Source: Maribellus maritimus (GTDB lineage: Bacteria; Bacteroidota; Bacteroidia; Bacteroidales; Prolixibacteraceae). Taken from it: a stretch of DNA of 64,000 nucleotides. A model generated the notes under the pieces. The model was given only the letters and a program-made list of their open reading frames with translations. It was not told the DNA's origin and searched no databases. This document shows positions 56,307 through 63,916 of this stretch, one piece after another; positions within the stretch are counted from its first letter, which is position 1; each line of letters begins with the position of its first letter. Where the stretch lies: contig NZ_JAIKLE010000013.1 of assembly GCF_022267315.1 (NCBI RefSeq), positions 108,215-172,214 on the forward strand, in the 5' to 3' direction. The translations under genes and the position numbers were made by a program.

Positions 56307-57790
56307 TTATTTTTCTTGTATTGTTTAAGTATATCAAGGAGATCTATTTTTTGATTTAATTTTCGGATCGAAATAATTATTGTTATTACAATAATAAAAG
56401 AATTCGTTATGTATTTATATAAATCATTGAAAACAAAACCTGAGATAATGCACATTGCTGTCATTATAAAACCAAAAGTTAGCAATTGTATAAATTCCCT
56501 TTTGAATGAGAAATGATACTTTCGATGAATGATATAATACATAAAAGCGGCATTACTCGTCATAGTAACAAGATATCCTAAACCAAGTCCCATTAATCCA
56601 TATACTTTATACCCGCCGATATAAAACATCAATTGAAGAGAATTTGTCAGCAGCACTAATTTCAGGAAAAGCTTTGAATCTCCCTTCGCAAGGATAATAT
56701 AATGAATAGTCCATGTAGAGGCTCTAAACACAGCAGCGAGCAATATCCAGTGAATAAAATTACTCACGGGTAAAAATGACTTTGATAAAAAAACCTGTAT
56801 TAGCAGGGAAACGAATGTAATCATCATCATTAAAATTGGAGTGCTAATTAATGCCGCTATTACAGCTTGTTGATTAACCAGCTTATTCATTTCACCTGTC
56901 CTGTGGCAAATAGCTGACAGCCGGGGAAAATAGTCTCCTGCCATTGCAGTATAGACGAGTGAAATGGAAACATTTGTAATTTGCATTCCAGCCTGAAAAA
57001 GTCCGACATCCTCAATATTTCCCGCATTACGAATAAATATATTGACAAGATACATAGCAAGTGTCTCTGCAAAACCCGCAATTACAAGCATTATTCCCAG
57101 TGAAGCCATTTTTTTTCCGCGTTGAAATGTTTCTGTGTAGGATAAAGAGGCTCTGCCAAGTGGTACTTTACGGGAATAATTTCGATTAAAAACATAAACA
57201 AATAAAGCTGTAGAGATAAGAACAGGAATAATTCCCTGAAGCTTAAAAAAATAGTATAAAGGAAATGTTACTGCCAAGCTTGATGCTGCACTGTATATAC
57301 CTGCCCTGGCAATATTATTAATTTGTCTGGTTCCTTTTAGGATAACGTCATTTTCATTTCCCAGAGCCGTTAACAACACTACGACGGATAACAGGCAAAA
57401 AGACCAGGTATAGTCAGTATTTCCAAACGACCATTTGCTTAGGCTGCTTGATAGTATAATCGTTAAAACTGTTCCGATCAGCCCGGATACACGCGTCCAG
57501 CGACGAACAGTAATGATTGATTTTGTTTGTTCATCAATATCGTGTTCGTTTGTTGATTTTGAAACTTCTCTGATTCCGCTAATATTAATTCCCAGCCCTG
57601 AAACCTGCGAAATAAGCTTTATCGGATTTTGAAGCAAATAAAAAATGCCCATTCCTTCAGGCCCCAGAAATATTGCAATTATTTTGGATTTCAGGAGGTT
57701 TATTAAAACTGATATAATCTGAACTCCTCCAAAAATGGTCGTTGCTTTAAATATTTGTCTGTAGGATTTTTTTTCTGAAATTTCTCCCAT
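56303..57790 (-). CDS. Oligosaccharide flippase (Wzx-like, MOP superfamily)
   Basis: A 495-residue membrane protein with about 12-14 hydrophobic helices. N-terminal MOP wording is present: IFKATTIFGGVQIISVLINL and LKSKIIAIFLGPEGMGIFYL, then LLQNPIKLISQVSGLGINIS. It moves lipid-linked repeat units across the inner membrane for Wzy. It overlaps the acyltransferase gene by 4 bp. A 420-bp gap separates it from wzz. Confidence 0.9.
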   Translation of the reverse strand: MGEISEKKSYRQIFKATTIFGGVQIISVLINLLKSKIIAIFLGPEGMGIFYLLQNPIKLISQVSGLGINISGIREVSKSTNEHDIDEQTKSIITVRRWTRVSGLIGTVLTIILSSSLSKWSFGNTDYTWSFCLLSVVVLLTALGNENDVILKGTRQINNIARAGIYSAASSLAVTFPLYYFFKLQGIIPVLISTALFVYVFNRNYSRKVPLGRASLSYTETFQRGKKMASLGIMLVIAGFAETLAMYLVNIFIRNAGNIEDVGLFQAGMQITNVSISLVYTAMAGDYFPRLSAICHRTGEMNKLVNQQAVIAALISTPILMMMITFVSLLIQVFLSKSFLPVSNFIHWILLAAVFRASTWTIHYIILAKGDSKLFLKLVLLTNSLQLMFYIGGYKVYGLMGLGLGYLVTMTSNAAFMYYIIHRKYHFSFKREFIQLLTFGFIMTAMCIISGFVFNDLYKYITNSFIIVITIIISIRKLNQKIDLLDILKQYKKNK

Positions 57791-58210
57791 TATTACATTT
57801 AAAAATGGTATTAATCGCTTTCTGCTACTTATATTAATTTGACATAAGGTCCCTTACTATTTTGTCTGCGTATTCGCCTTTCTATTTTTTTGAACATTCC
57901 TTCCTGCACTTTTATATAGCTCCACAAACCTGTCTTCCTGTTCTAAATATTTCTTTAGTTAACCGACTACTCCTTTAGAATTTAACTATAGGTGGGATAA
58001 AAGCCATTGTACCATTCCTGCTATAAAAAACTATTCCCCTGTATTAATGGTTACGTATGAAATTCTCTAGAAAAAATTTGGTGCAAGAAAACCAATGGCT
58101 TTTACTGTTTCACATTTATTTATTTGGTAAACTATCTGGCGCATACATTCGTTTACTTTCCTCAACAGTTCGTATGTAACAATTCGATCATTAGGGCACC
58201 GTTCTATTTT
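57791..58210. other. Gap between flippase and wzz genes
   Basis: 420 bp without a recognised gene. On the minus strand, a 32-residue open stretch (about 57857-57958) rich in charged residues ends with QKNRKANTQTK-stop and may be the worn end of a lost gene. No repeat family of the window is present. Confidence 0.5.
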
Positions 58211-59326
58211 CTATTCCAGTTCCCTGATCCCATTAAAAAATTCTCTTCCCAAAATCCAGCCCACACCTGTTATCGCACCAAGGAAAATCCATATGACAAG
58301 AATCAAGAGCCTGTTAGGCTTTGATTTTTTGAGCGGGACGACAGCGGGACTAACCACTGAAAACACCGGTGTGTCTTCTTTAACTTTGATTCGTTCCTGT
58401 TCAAGCTGCTGAGCCAGTTGGGAATAAACGTTAAATGCCAGTTGATATTCATTTTGCAACTGCTCTTCCTCTGCAAGAGCCATAGCATTGACTACATTTT
58501 TATTTCTATCCCTGAAAGTAGCCAATTTTTTCTGTGCTGTTTCGAACTCCTTTTTGCTCTCATCATAACGTTCTTCGACAAATTGCAATTGAGCGACGGC
58601 TTTTTCAATCTTAATTTTGGTAATACTATTCTGAAGCAATATTTGTGTTTTATGAGCAACCTGCGCCGATAAATCCGGGTCAAAAAATCGCGCTGATAAA
58701 ACCATAAAACCATCCCTGTCGTTAACTGAAAGCAAAATATTTTGAGCAATAATTCTTAGAACATCATTCTGTTCTTTTGTGAGTTTCAACGGCCCGCTGT
58801 TTTCACTTTCCTTTTTCTCTAAAGGAACATCTTTTTCTTCTCTAATCATTTTCAAAACAACCCCTGGCAGGCCAATGGTGTATTTTTTAAAATGAACAAG
58901 GATTCCCGGCTTGTACACTTCTGTATAATAGGCATACAGACTCATCTTTTTATCTATTCCCGGAAATGTATAAGAGGTGTTCATTATTTCCATCTGAAAT
59001 GGTATACTCTGCACTATTTGTGGATATATTTGAGGTGAAAGCTCTGCCATTCCATTAGTCAAATTCAAATTAAACCCTGCCATGTCGGCCAACGACGAAA
59101 GTCCGCCGAGATTTCCGCTGTTCCCAGATGTTTGGGGTACCAACGTAACAGAGGCTGTAAATTCTTTTGGAGAAAGTAAGGCTACCATCAGTCCAAGAAA
59201 GGTACTTATAACAACAGATATAACAATAACTTTCCGACCTTGCCATATCGTTTTTACAAGTTCAACAAAATCATCTTCTATATCAGTTTCCCTTGAATGA
59301 TATCTTATTTCCGCTTGGTCTTTCAT
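58211..59326 (-). CDS. wzz: Wzz-type polysaccharide chain-length determinant
   Basis: A 371-residue inner-membrane protein. One TM helix is near residues 33-53 (VIVISVVISTFLGLMVALLS) and a second near 343-363 (LILVIWIFLGAITGVGWILG). A periplasmic coiled-coil domain lies between them (AQLQFVEERYDESKKEFETA). The Pro/Gly-rich stretch before TM2 is typical. No tyrosine-kinase domain is fused, so it is a Wzz-only protein. It is the first gene of the minus-strand cluster, preceded by a -7 box. Confidence 0.92.
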   Translation of the reverse strand: MKDQAEIRYHSRETDIEDDFVELVKTIWQGRKVIVISVVISTFLGLMVALLSPKEFTASVTLVPQTSGNSGNLGGLSSLADMAGFNLNLTNGMAELSPQIYPQIVQSIPFQMEIMNTSYTFPGIDKKMSLYAYYTEVYKPGILVHFKKYTIGLPGVVLKMIREEKDVPLEKKESENSGPLKLTKEQNDVLRIIAQNILLSVNDRDGFMVLSARFFDPDLSAQVAHKTQILLQNSITKIKIEKAVAQLQFVEERYDESKKEFETAQKKLATFRDRNKNVVNAMALAEEEQLQNEYQLAFNVYSQLAQQLEQERIKVKEDTPVFSVVSPAVVPLKKSKPNRLLILVIWIFLGAITGVGWILGREFFNGIRELE

Positions 59327-59416
59327 ATGTTTGAATCAATCGTACTCCCTTGCTTTTTTTTACAGCCAGCACAAAGATTGCTAATCCGACTAAAATTCTA
59401 ACGTAATCATTGTTTT

Positions 59417-59425
59417 GCAAAGATA
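59417..59425 (-). promoter_or_regulatory. Candidate -7 promoter box of the polysaccharide operon
   Basis: On the minus strand the sequence reads TATCTTTGC, a perfect TAnnTTTGY box 91 bp before the wzz ATG. A good -33 TTG was not found at the expected distance. It is the best candidate for the start of the cluster's transcript. Confidence 0.5.
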
Positions 59426-59685
59426 AAACGATTAGTGATTAGCTGGTCTCTTTAAGATTTTTACTCAAACGAGTGTTTCCCTTTATCATATGTAATTTAA
59501 TAATAAAATGATACCCCTTTTCAATGCTCCGCCACCTCAATTACATTTGGGCCCTGGAAATCTCAAACGAAAAGGAGTATGACGCTTGTTCAAAAAAGTC
59601 GTCAAAAGTAAAAACTTTAAGAAAGTAAAACGAAAGAAAAACGATAAAATTCTTTTTCAAAAAAAAGAATTGAATTGTGGCCTCC

Positions 59686-59730
59686 CGGCTAAAACCAGAG
59701 TTATTTTTATTTACCCTTATGGTTTATACT
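59686..59730. repeat. Degenerate last module of a preceding repeat unit
   Basis: The stretch with CCGGCTAAAACCAG and the following TTTACCCTTATGGTTT is a worn version of the CCGGTTAAAACCGG / AAACCCTTACCGGGTTT module that ends each 455-bp unit. It shows that the tandem array once had a further copy on its left. Confidence 0.6.
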
Positions 59731-59732
59731 TG

Positions 59733-60181
59733 TACAATTTTTTGTGATTCGGGTTCCAAGGCAGATTGCTTTCACATCATCTCATCCTCAATCAACCCTA
59801 TCGGGGTTTGACCACAATAACTCCGGCATTTATGCCGGGGAGGAAGCAACTACACAAAAGACAGGCGCACGCTAGCCAGCGTTTTGAAAAAGAGGCGTGG
59901 TATGCGCCGCAAACACTGCTGCCAGCTCCCCCAAACCCCTGAAGGGGCTTTTAAGGTGCTTGCTGATAATATCCTGAATTCATTTGATAAAGATTCGCTT
60001 CGTTGACCAGCTACGCAGAATTTAAATTTGTGCAAATGGTTCTTTTGTTTGGTCTGTTATTGCGGCCGGGAGAAGGGCGCCTTTTCAATCAGGGTAGCCT
60101 CGCCGGCCGGGGTTGTATTCCCGTCTATTTTCCCCCGGTTAAAACCGGGGGCTATTGTTATTAAACCCTTACCGGGTTTTG
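59733..60181. repeat. Palindrome-rich 455-bp repeat unit, copy 1
   Basis: The unit runs from ACAATTTTTTGTGATT to the AAACCCTTACCGGGTTT hairpin. It contains the palindrome CTCCGGCATTTATGCCGGGG (from 59821), a CCCCTGAAGGGG terminator-like hairpin, a GC-rich GCGGCCGGGAGAAGGGCGCC block and CCGGTTAAAACCGG. No real gene is encoded; open frames inside do not differ in quality from chance. Confidence 0.88.
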
Positions 60182-60186
60182 TAAGA

Positions 60187-60638
60187 TACAATTTTTTGTG
60201 ATTTGTATTCCATGAGGAATTATTTCTTCATCATGTCATTCCCCAATATAAACTCCAGCGGGTTTGACTACAATAACTCCGGCATTTATGCCGGGGAGGA
60301 AGTGCCGCACAAAAAACAGGTGCACCGTAGCCAGCGTTTTGAAAAAGAGGCGTGGTATGCGCCGCAAACACTGCTGCCAGCTACCCCAAACCCCTAAAGG
60401 GGCCTTCAATGTGCTTCCTGATAATATCCTGAATTCATTTGATATAGACTCGCTTTGCTTCGTTGACCAGCTACGCAGAATTTAGATTTGTGCAAATGAT
60501 TCTTTTGTTTGGTCTGTTATTGCGGCCGGGAGAAGGGCGCCTTTTCAATCCGGGTAGCCTCGCCGGCCTGGGTTGCGTATTGGTATTCCTTCCCCCGGTT
60601 AAAACCGGGGACTATTGTTATTGAACCCTTACCGGGTT
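60187..60638. repeat. Palindrome-rich 455-bp repeat unit, copy 2
   Basis: A direct repeat of copy 1, offset by about 455 bp (the CTCCGGCATT palindrome is at 59821 and 60277). The unit is highly similar in its core from the CAGCGTTTTGAAAAAGAGGC block to the final hairpin, and diverges most in the 80 bp before the first palindrome. Confidence 0.88.
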
Positions 60639-60871
60639 TATTCGGTGCAACGAAAACACAGCACTCTCCTCCAGGGTTACAAAAATCCATATGTTACATA
60701 ACTGATTGATTTTCTACTTAATTACAAAAAAAGATTCTACTTTTAAATCACCATAAACACAATTAATTCATAAAAGTGAAAAAAACCACCAGATTCACTT
60801 TCCGGTAAATCTTTTTCCACAACTTTTACCCCGGGACCTGATGGTATATGTTAAACTTTAAATCTATTATT

Positions 60872-61615
60872 ATGAGTAATTCTGATGATTTTCAAACGAA
60901 ATTGGATGTGCTCAAAGCCATCCCCAACGAACAAGTACAAACCCCTACGCTGCCTGTGGATGTTTTTCTGCAGGAAGCTGAGAATCTTTACCACTGGTGT
61001 CTGGCCGACAAGGAAAAACTGGTGATTACCGGTATCAGCGAAGAACAGATAAACGACCTTCCCGTTCGGGCCGGAGCTTTACGTGAAGCACAATCATTGT
61101 GGTTTAAACAGCGCTATTCACAGGAGGAGGCTCAACGGGATTGGGGCGAACTATCACCCCTGGCCTATGACCTGCGTGACGAGCTGCTTCATGTATTTCG
61201 TTTTGCCTATCGGGATGATGCGGCAATTTTGAACCGAGTGGCAGAAGTTGCCGAAGGTAGCGGACATGCAGATATGCTACAAGACCTGAACAATTTAGCA
61301 GTCCTGGGGCGTGAAAATGCCAATGCTTTAAGCGCTATTGGTTTTGATATAACCAAACTGGATAAGGCTGCAACAATGGCCGATGAAATGGCCGACCTGC
61401 TGGCCACTGCCAACGGCGACAAAGCCGAACAAAATGAAGCAAAGGTTTTGCGTGACCAGGCCTATACCCACCTCAAAGAATTGGTGGATGAAATCCGGGA
61501 AGCCGGGAAATACCTGTTCTGGAAAAATCCGCAAAGGCTAAAAGGCTATTCCAGCCAGTACTGGAAAAAGAAAAACAACCAAAAGGAAGCATCCATTTCG
61601 GAAAACACTGATTAA
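60872..61615 (+). CDS. Orphan helical protein, unknown function
   Basis: A 247-residue hydrophilic protein from the ATG at 60872 (MSNSDDFQTKLDVLKA); an in-frame ATG at 60848 is less likely. It is predicted almost entirely helical, Glu/Ala/Leu-rich, with the segment ALREAQSLWFKQRYSQEEAQ and a basic tail YSSQYWKKKNNQKE. No signal, membrane helix or catalytic motif is seen and I recognise no family. Codons are richer in G/C than those of its neighbours, which suggests a different history. It is followed within 7 bp by a periodic CCTGT array and preceded by repeat-rich DNA. Confidence 0.75.
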   Translation: MSNSDDFQTKLDVLKAIPNEQVQTPTLPVDVFLQEAENLYHWCLADKEKLVITGISEEQINDLPVRAGALREAQSLWFKQRYSQEEAQRDWGELSPLAYDLRDELLHVFRFAYRDDAAILNRVAEVAEGSGHADMLQDLNNLAVLGRENANALSAIGFDITKLDKAATMADEMADLLATANGDKAEQNEAKVLRDQAYTHLKELVDEIREAGKYLFWKNPQRLKGYSSQYWKKKNNQKEASISENTD

Positions 61616-61620
61616 CAACT

Positions 61621-61813
61621 TCCTGTTGAAACTTGGGGCGTCCTGTAAGCGAACGGGGCGCCCTGTTGTTTTCCCGCCTTCCCTGTAGCACTTATTCTCT
61701 TCCCTGTAAGTTCAAACAGGTTCTCCTGTACCTTTTTTTCCGTTCCTTTTCACTTTCAGCCTTCTCCTGTTGTTTCCCGGACTGGTCCTGTAAGTACAGG
61801 GACGCTTCCTGTT
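61621..61813. repeat. Periodic CCTGT array, spacing 20-22 bp
   Basis: CCTGT starts at 61622, 61642, 61662, 61682, 61703, 61725, 61766, 61787 and 61808, with CCTTT at 61745 filling the one missing place. The spacing is 20, 20, 20, 21, 22, 20, 21, 21, 21. The first two units are near-identical over 20 bp (TCCTGT..A..C..GGGGCG). Others share only (T/C)CCTGTAAG-like words. A few ACAGG complements give short local hairpins. It begins 7 bp after the stop of the orphan helical gene. Confidence 0.85.
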
Positions 61814-61830
61814 CAACTGGAAGAGGGTAA

Positions 61831-62325
61831 AATGATACTGGAAAAGACAATAATATTACCGGATATAACAATTTTCTGCTCGCTTCAATCAAAACTCAAC
61901 AATATTCATCAGGTGAACTCCAGTCACCAGATGAAAGAAGCCCGGAGTGGATGGGCTACTCCAACTCAAAGGTTATTCCTTCTTTTTATCTTTTCCCATC
62001 AGTGGCCGGATAGAATTCCCGATGCTGTATACAACGTGGATTAATTTATTAAATTGGATTTAGTTTTAGACTGTTCGGATTTTGGCGATTGTCGAAGAAA
62101 GTTAATAAATATATTCTTTTTCGTTTATTGTCAACCTGATAAAAGAGTGAATTATTTTTATCAATGATCACTTTTCGAATATTGGCATGCTTCGATGAAC
62201 GGGCAAAAATTTCCGGATTTTTTTATTTGATTGTATTATAATTTCAGTTTTCTGACTGAATTGCAAGATTTCTCTTTTTGTCCGGTTTTTATCCAAATAA
62301 TCTAATGTTGTGTGCCTTTGTGGAA
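61831..62325. other. Gene-free stretch between the CCTGT array and the toxin remnant
   Basis: About 495 bp, AT-rich to the right. No motif or open frame of quality is seen. Confidence 0.5.
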
Positions 62326-62634
62326 TCAAATCGAGTGGTGGCACAAAACTTTTTCACCCGAACAGCGCTTACAGAAAATTTTTTGCCTGTAGTTTTGCTC
62401 AAGAAACCAAAACCTCCGGGTATACCAGCCAATAAAGTTTTTTTTATCAATTCGTCGGCTCCAGTAACCGGAAAGTTCATATTTCAATTGTTCCGGCTGA
62501 CTAATCCCTGTTGTTGGATGAAGTTGTAACTCTTTTAAAATCTTGCGGATTTTCCCTATTGTTTTTTTATTTCCGGCTTTATGGTAGCTTCGAATATCTT
62601 TGTCTGCTTGCGGCAAAATTTTAATCTTGTACAT
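62326..62634 (-). pseudogene. YoeB/Txe-type toxin with frameshifted 3' end
   Basis: The frame starts MYKIKILPQADKDIRSYHKA at 62634 and keeps the Txe/YoeB core through GISQPEQLKYELSGYWSRRI, which carries the conserved Glu and Arg. After that the family C-terminus (an LVY...V strand and a final His-Tyr) is absent. The reading frame turns into unrelated basic sequence, while a neighbouring frame shows the traces KLYWLVYPEVLVS. A frameshift in a run of eight A/T bases near 62450 explains this. Without the terminal His-Tyr the ribonuclease is probably inactive. It overlaps the antitoxin gene by 14 bp. Confidence 0.7.
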
Positions 62635-62842
62635 CGGTATCAAGATTTTTTAAATAGTTGCTGACATCTTCCTCGCATTTTAAGATAACTGCACCTTCCT
62701 GATGTTTTTCTGATTCTTGAATTTTTTTTAGAAAATCAGGATTGTAAGGGCTTTTTTCAAAAGGTATTTTCATAGCTTTTAAAACAGATTTAATCGCCTT
62801 CAATTGTTCGTTGTTTTGCGGATGTATTGTTAATGCTTCCAT
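62621..62842 (-). CDS. DUF2683-type antitoxin
   Basis: About 73 residues from the ATG at 62842 (MEALTIHPQNNEQLKAIKSV); a start at 62866 adds eight residues. The phrase EALTIHPxNxEQLKAIK and KSPYNPDFLKKIQES are typical of Bacteroidota antitoxins paired with YoeB/RelE toxins. It would bind the toxin and its own promoter. It precedes and overlaps the decayed toxin, as in the usual antitoxin-toxin order. Confidence 0.85.
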   Translation of the reverse strand: MEALTIHPQNNEQLKAIKSVLKAMKIPFEKSPYNPDFLKKIQESEKHQEGAVILKCEEDVSNYLKNLDTDVQD

Positions 62843-62870
62843 TGTTGTTCTATTCTGAATCGACAAGGTA

Positions 62871-62901
62871 CAAAATTATTGTTTATTTTAACTAGATGCA
62901 A
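62871..62901 (-). promoter_or_regulatory. Promoter of the antitoxin-toxin operon
   Basis: On the minus strand, TAATTTTG (62878-62871) matches TAnnTTTG, and TTG at 62901-62899 lies 20 bp upstream. The -7 box is 28 bp before the antitoxin ATG. Spacing and both boxes fit the Bacteroidota consensus. Confidence 0.55.
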
Positions 62902-63044
62902 TTTGTCTGTTCAGTACAAAAGAAATCGACAAAATAATTATACCATTTATTTTAGAGTTGAGTTTCGCGAAAAAATCTTCCGAACATCCGTAATTATAAA
63001 TCCGCACCAGCGAATGGTCAAAGGTTTCAATGTCCCATCGGCTT

Positions 63045-63175
63045 AATGCTCATCGCTCATCTCTTACCGTCTCAAGGTCGAAAAGTCAAAAGTCAAAGGT
63101 CTTTAATTATAACGTCTCAGTACTCTCCTATCACCGTCTCATCTCTCATCATCTCATCGTCTCACTGCTCTTCCA
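63045..63175. repeat. CTCA-word array, end region, block 1
   Basis: Words GCTCAT, CGTCTCA, CACCGTCTCA and CTCATCTCTCATCATCTCA recur at 7-10 bp spacing, interrupted by a short AAGTCAAAAGTCAAAGG run. It is the same word family as at 39.2 and 42.9 kb and leads directly into the first GGGGCTTTGCCCC hairpin. Confidence 0.75.
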
Positions 63176-63185
63176 AATGACTCAC

Positions 63186-63252
63186 GGGGCTTTGCCCCGA
63201 ACCCCAGTTCCTTTTTTGTCTTGACACAAAAAACGAACGAAAAAAAGTCAAG
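63186..63252. repeat. Modular hairpin element, copy 1
   Basis: GGGGCTTTGCCCC (5-bp stem, 63186-63198) and a following ACCCC are followed by TTTTTTGT-CTTGAC-ACAAAAAA (8-bp stem, 63212-63233). GTCAAG at 63247-63252 is complementary to the loop CTTGAC (63220-63225), so two alternative folds exist. A GCCGGCCCGGGC palindrome follows at about 63423-63435. Confidence 0.7.
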
Positions 63253-63472
63253 AAAATTTCACTTCTCTGGTATATGATTTGAGTTATACCTACTTTGGTT
63301 AAAAAATGAGTTCAAAGTTAATCGACTCCTTTTAACCCGTGGAACTCACAATGGGCATGAAATCCGGGAAAATAAAATTTTGTATCCCCATGTTCGTTTC
63401 ATCCTTCCACGCTCTAGACCAACGCCGGCCCGGGCCAAATTTTCACCCTGCGCGCCTTTCTTACAATCATAG

Positions 63473-63597
63473 TGCTCAAAGTCTCATGTTCTTACTACTC
63501 ATCGCTCAATTCTCACCGCTCTCCGCTTATCTCCCTCTCAGTGCTCACAGTCTCACCATCTCAGTGCCCACCGTCTCAACCCTCGTCTCTGCTTCTC
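63473..63597. repeat. CTCA-word array, end region, block 2
   Basis: GCTCAAAGTCTCATG, CTCATCGCTCAATTCTCACC, CTCAGTGCTCACAGTCTCAC and so on, with CTCA mostly 7-9 bp apart. It leads directly into the second GGGGCTTTGCCCC hairpin, as block 1 leads into the first. Confidence 0.75.
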
Positions 63598-63600
63598 AGC

Positions 63601-63720
63601 GGGGCTTTGCCCCATACCCCAAATACTTTTCTCCTTAGATGAGAAAAGTATTCAAAAGAATCAAGCCAAAGTTATCCTTCAACGCTTTTGGCCTGCGCCG
63701 GCCCGGGCTACTTTGGCTGG
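63601..63720. repeat. Modular hairpin element, copy 2
   Basis: GGGGCTTTGCCCC (63601-63613) and ACCCC precede a perfect 12-bp stem, AATACTTTTCTC (63622-63633) with GAGAAAAGTATT (63641-63652), loop of 7. Then TCCTTCAACGC and GCGCCGGCCCGGGC follow, as in copy 1. The stem sequence is unrelated to copy 1 but the pairing is kept. Confidence 0.7.
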
Positions 63721-63916
63721 CCTACGCACCTTTATCCGCCGGGGGCGGATATTGAAAGTTTTTAAATTTCCATCTAATTCTATTGTGTTTACAATTCTTT
63801 AAAGCTCTTTGGCAACTCAAATTCGTGCGTCAACTTTTCTGTTAGTGGGCGCAGGGATGGCGCTGGCAACCGGCTATTTTGGTCTTTGAATTTTATTTTC
63901 AATGGAAAACGTTCGC

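Larger units (their letters stand above)
59327..60847. other. 1.5-kb repeat-dominated region upstream of wzz
   Basis: There is no supported gene here. The promoter-proximal 170 bp lead to wzz. Between about 59470 and 59680 lies AT-rich sequence. From 59686 to 60638 lie tandem palindromic units described separately. The last 200 bp are AT-rich and lead to the plus-strand orphan gene. Confidence 0.7.

Noticed and set aside
59329..59440. Minus-strand frame of about 45 codons upstream of wzz with one hydrophobic stretch
   Set aside because: It has no ATG, overlaps the candidate -7 box and the wzz start, and shows no recognisable family. A chance frame is likely.
59850..60485. Frames of about 60-70 codons inside the 455-bp units
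   Set aside because: They sit in a duplicated palindromic repeat, overlap hairpins and have no start-site context. They are best read as repeat sequence.
61633..61892. Short frames on both strands across the CCTGT array
   Set aside because: The word spacing varies (20, 21, 22 bp), so no heptad protein repeat could stay in frame, and composition is not protein-like.
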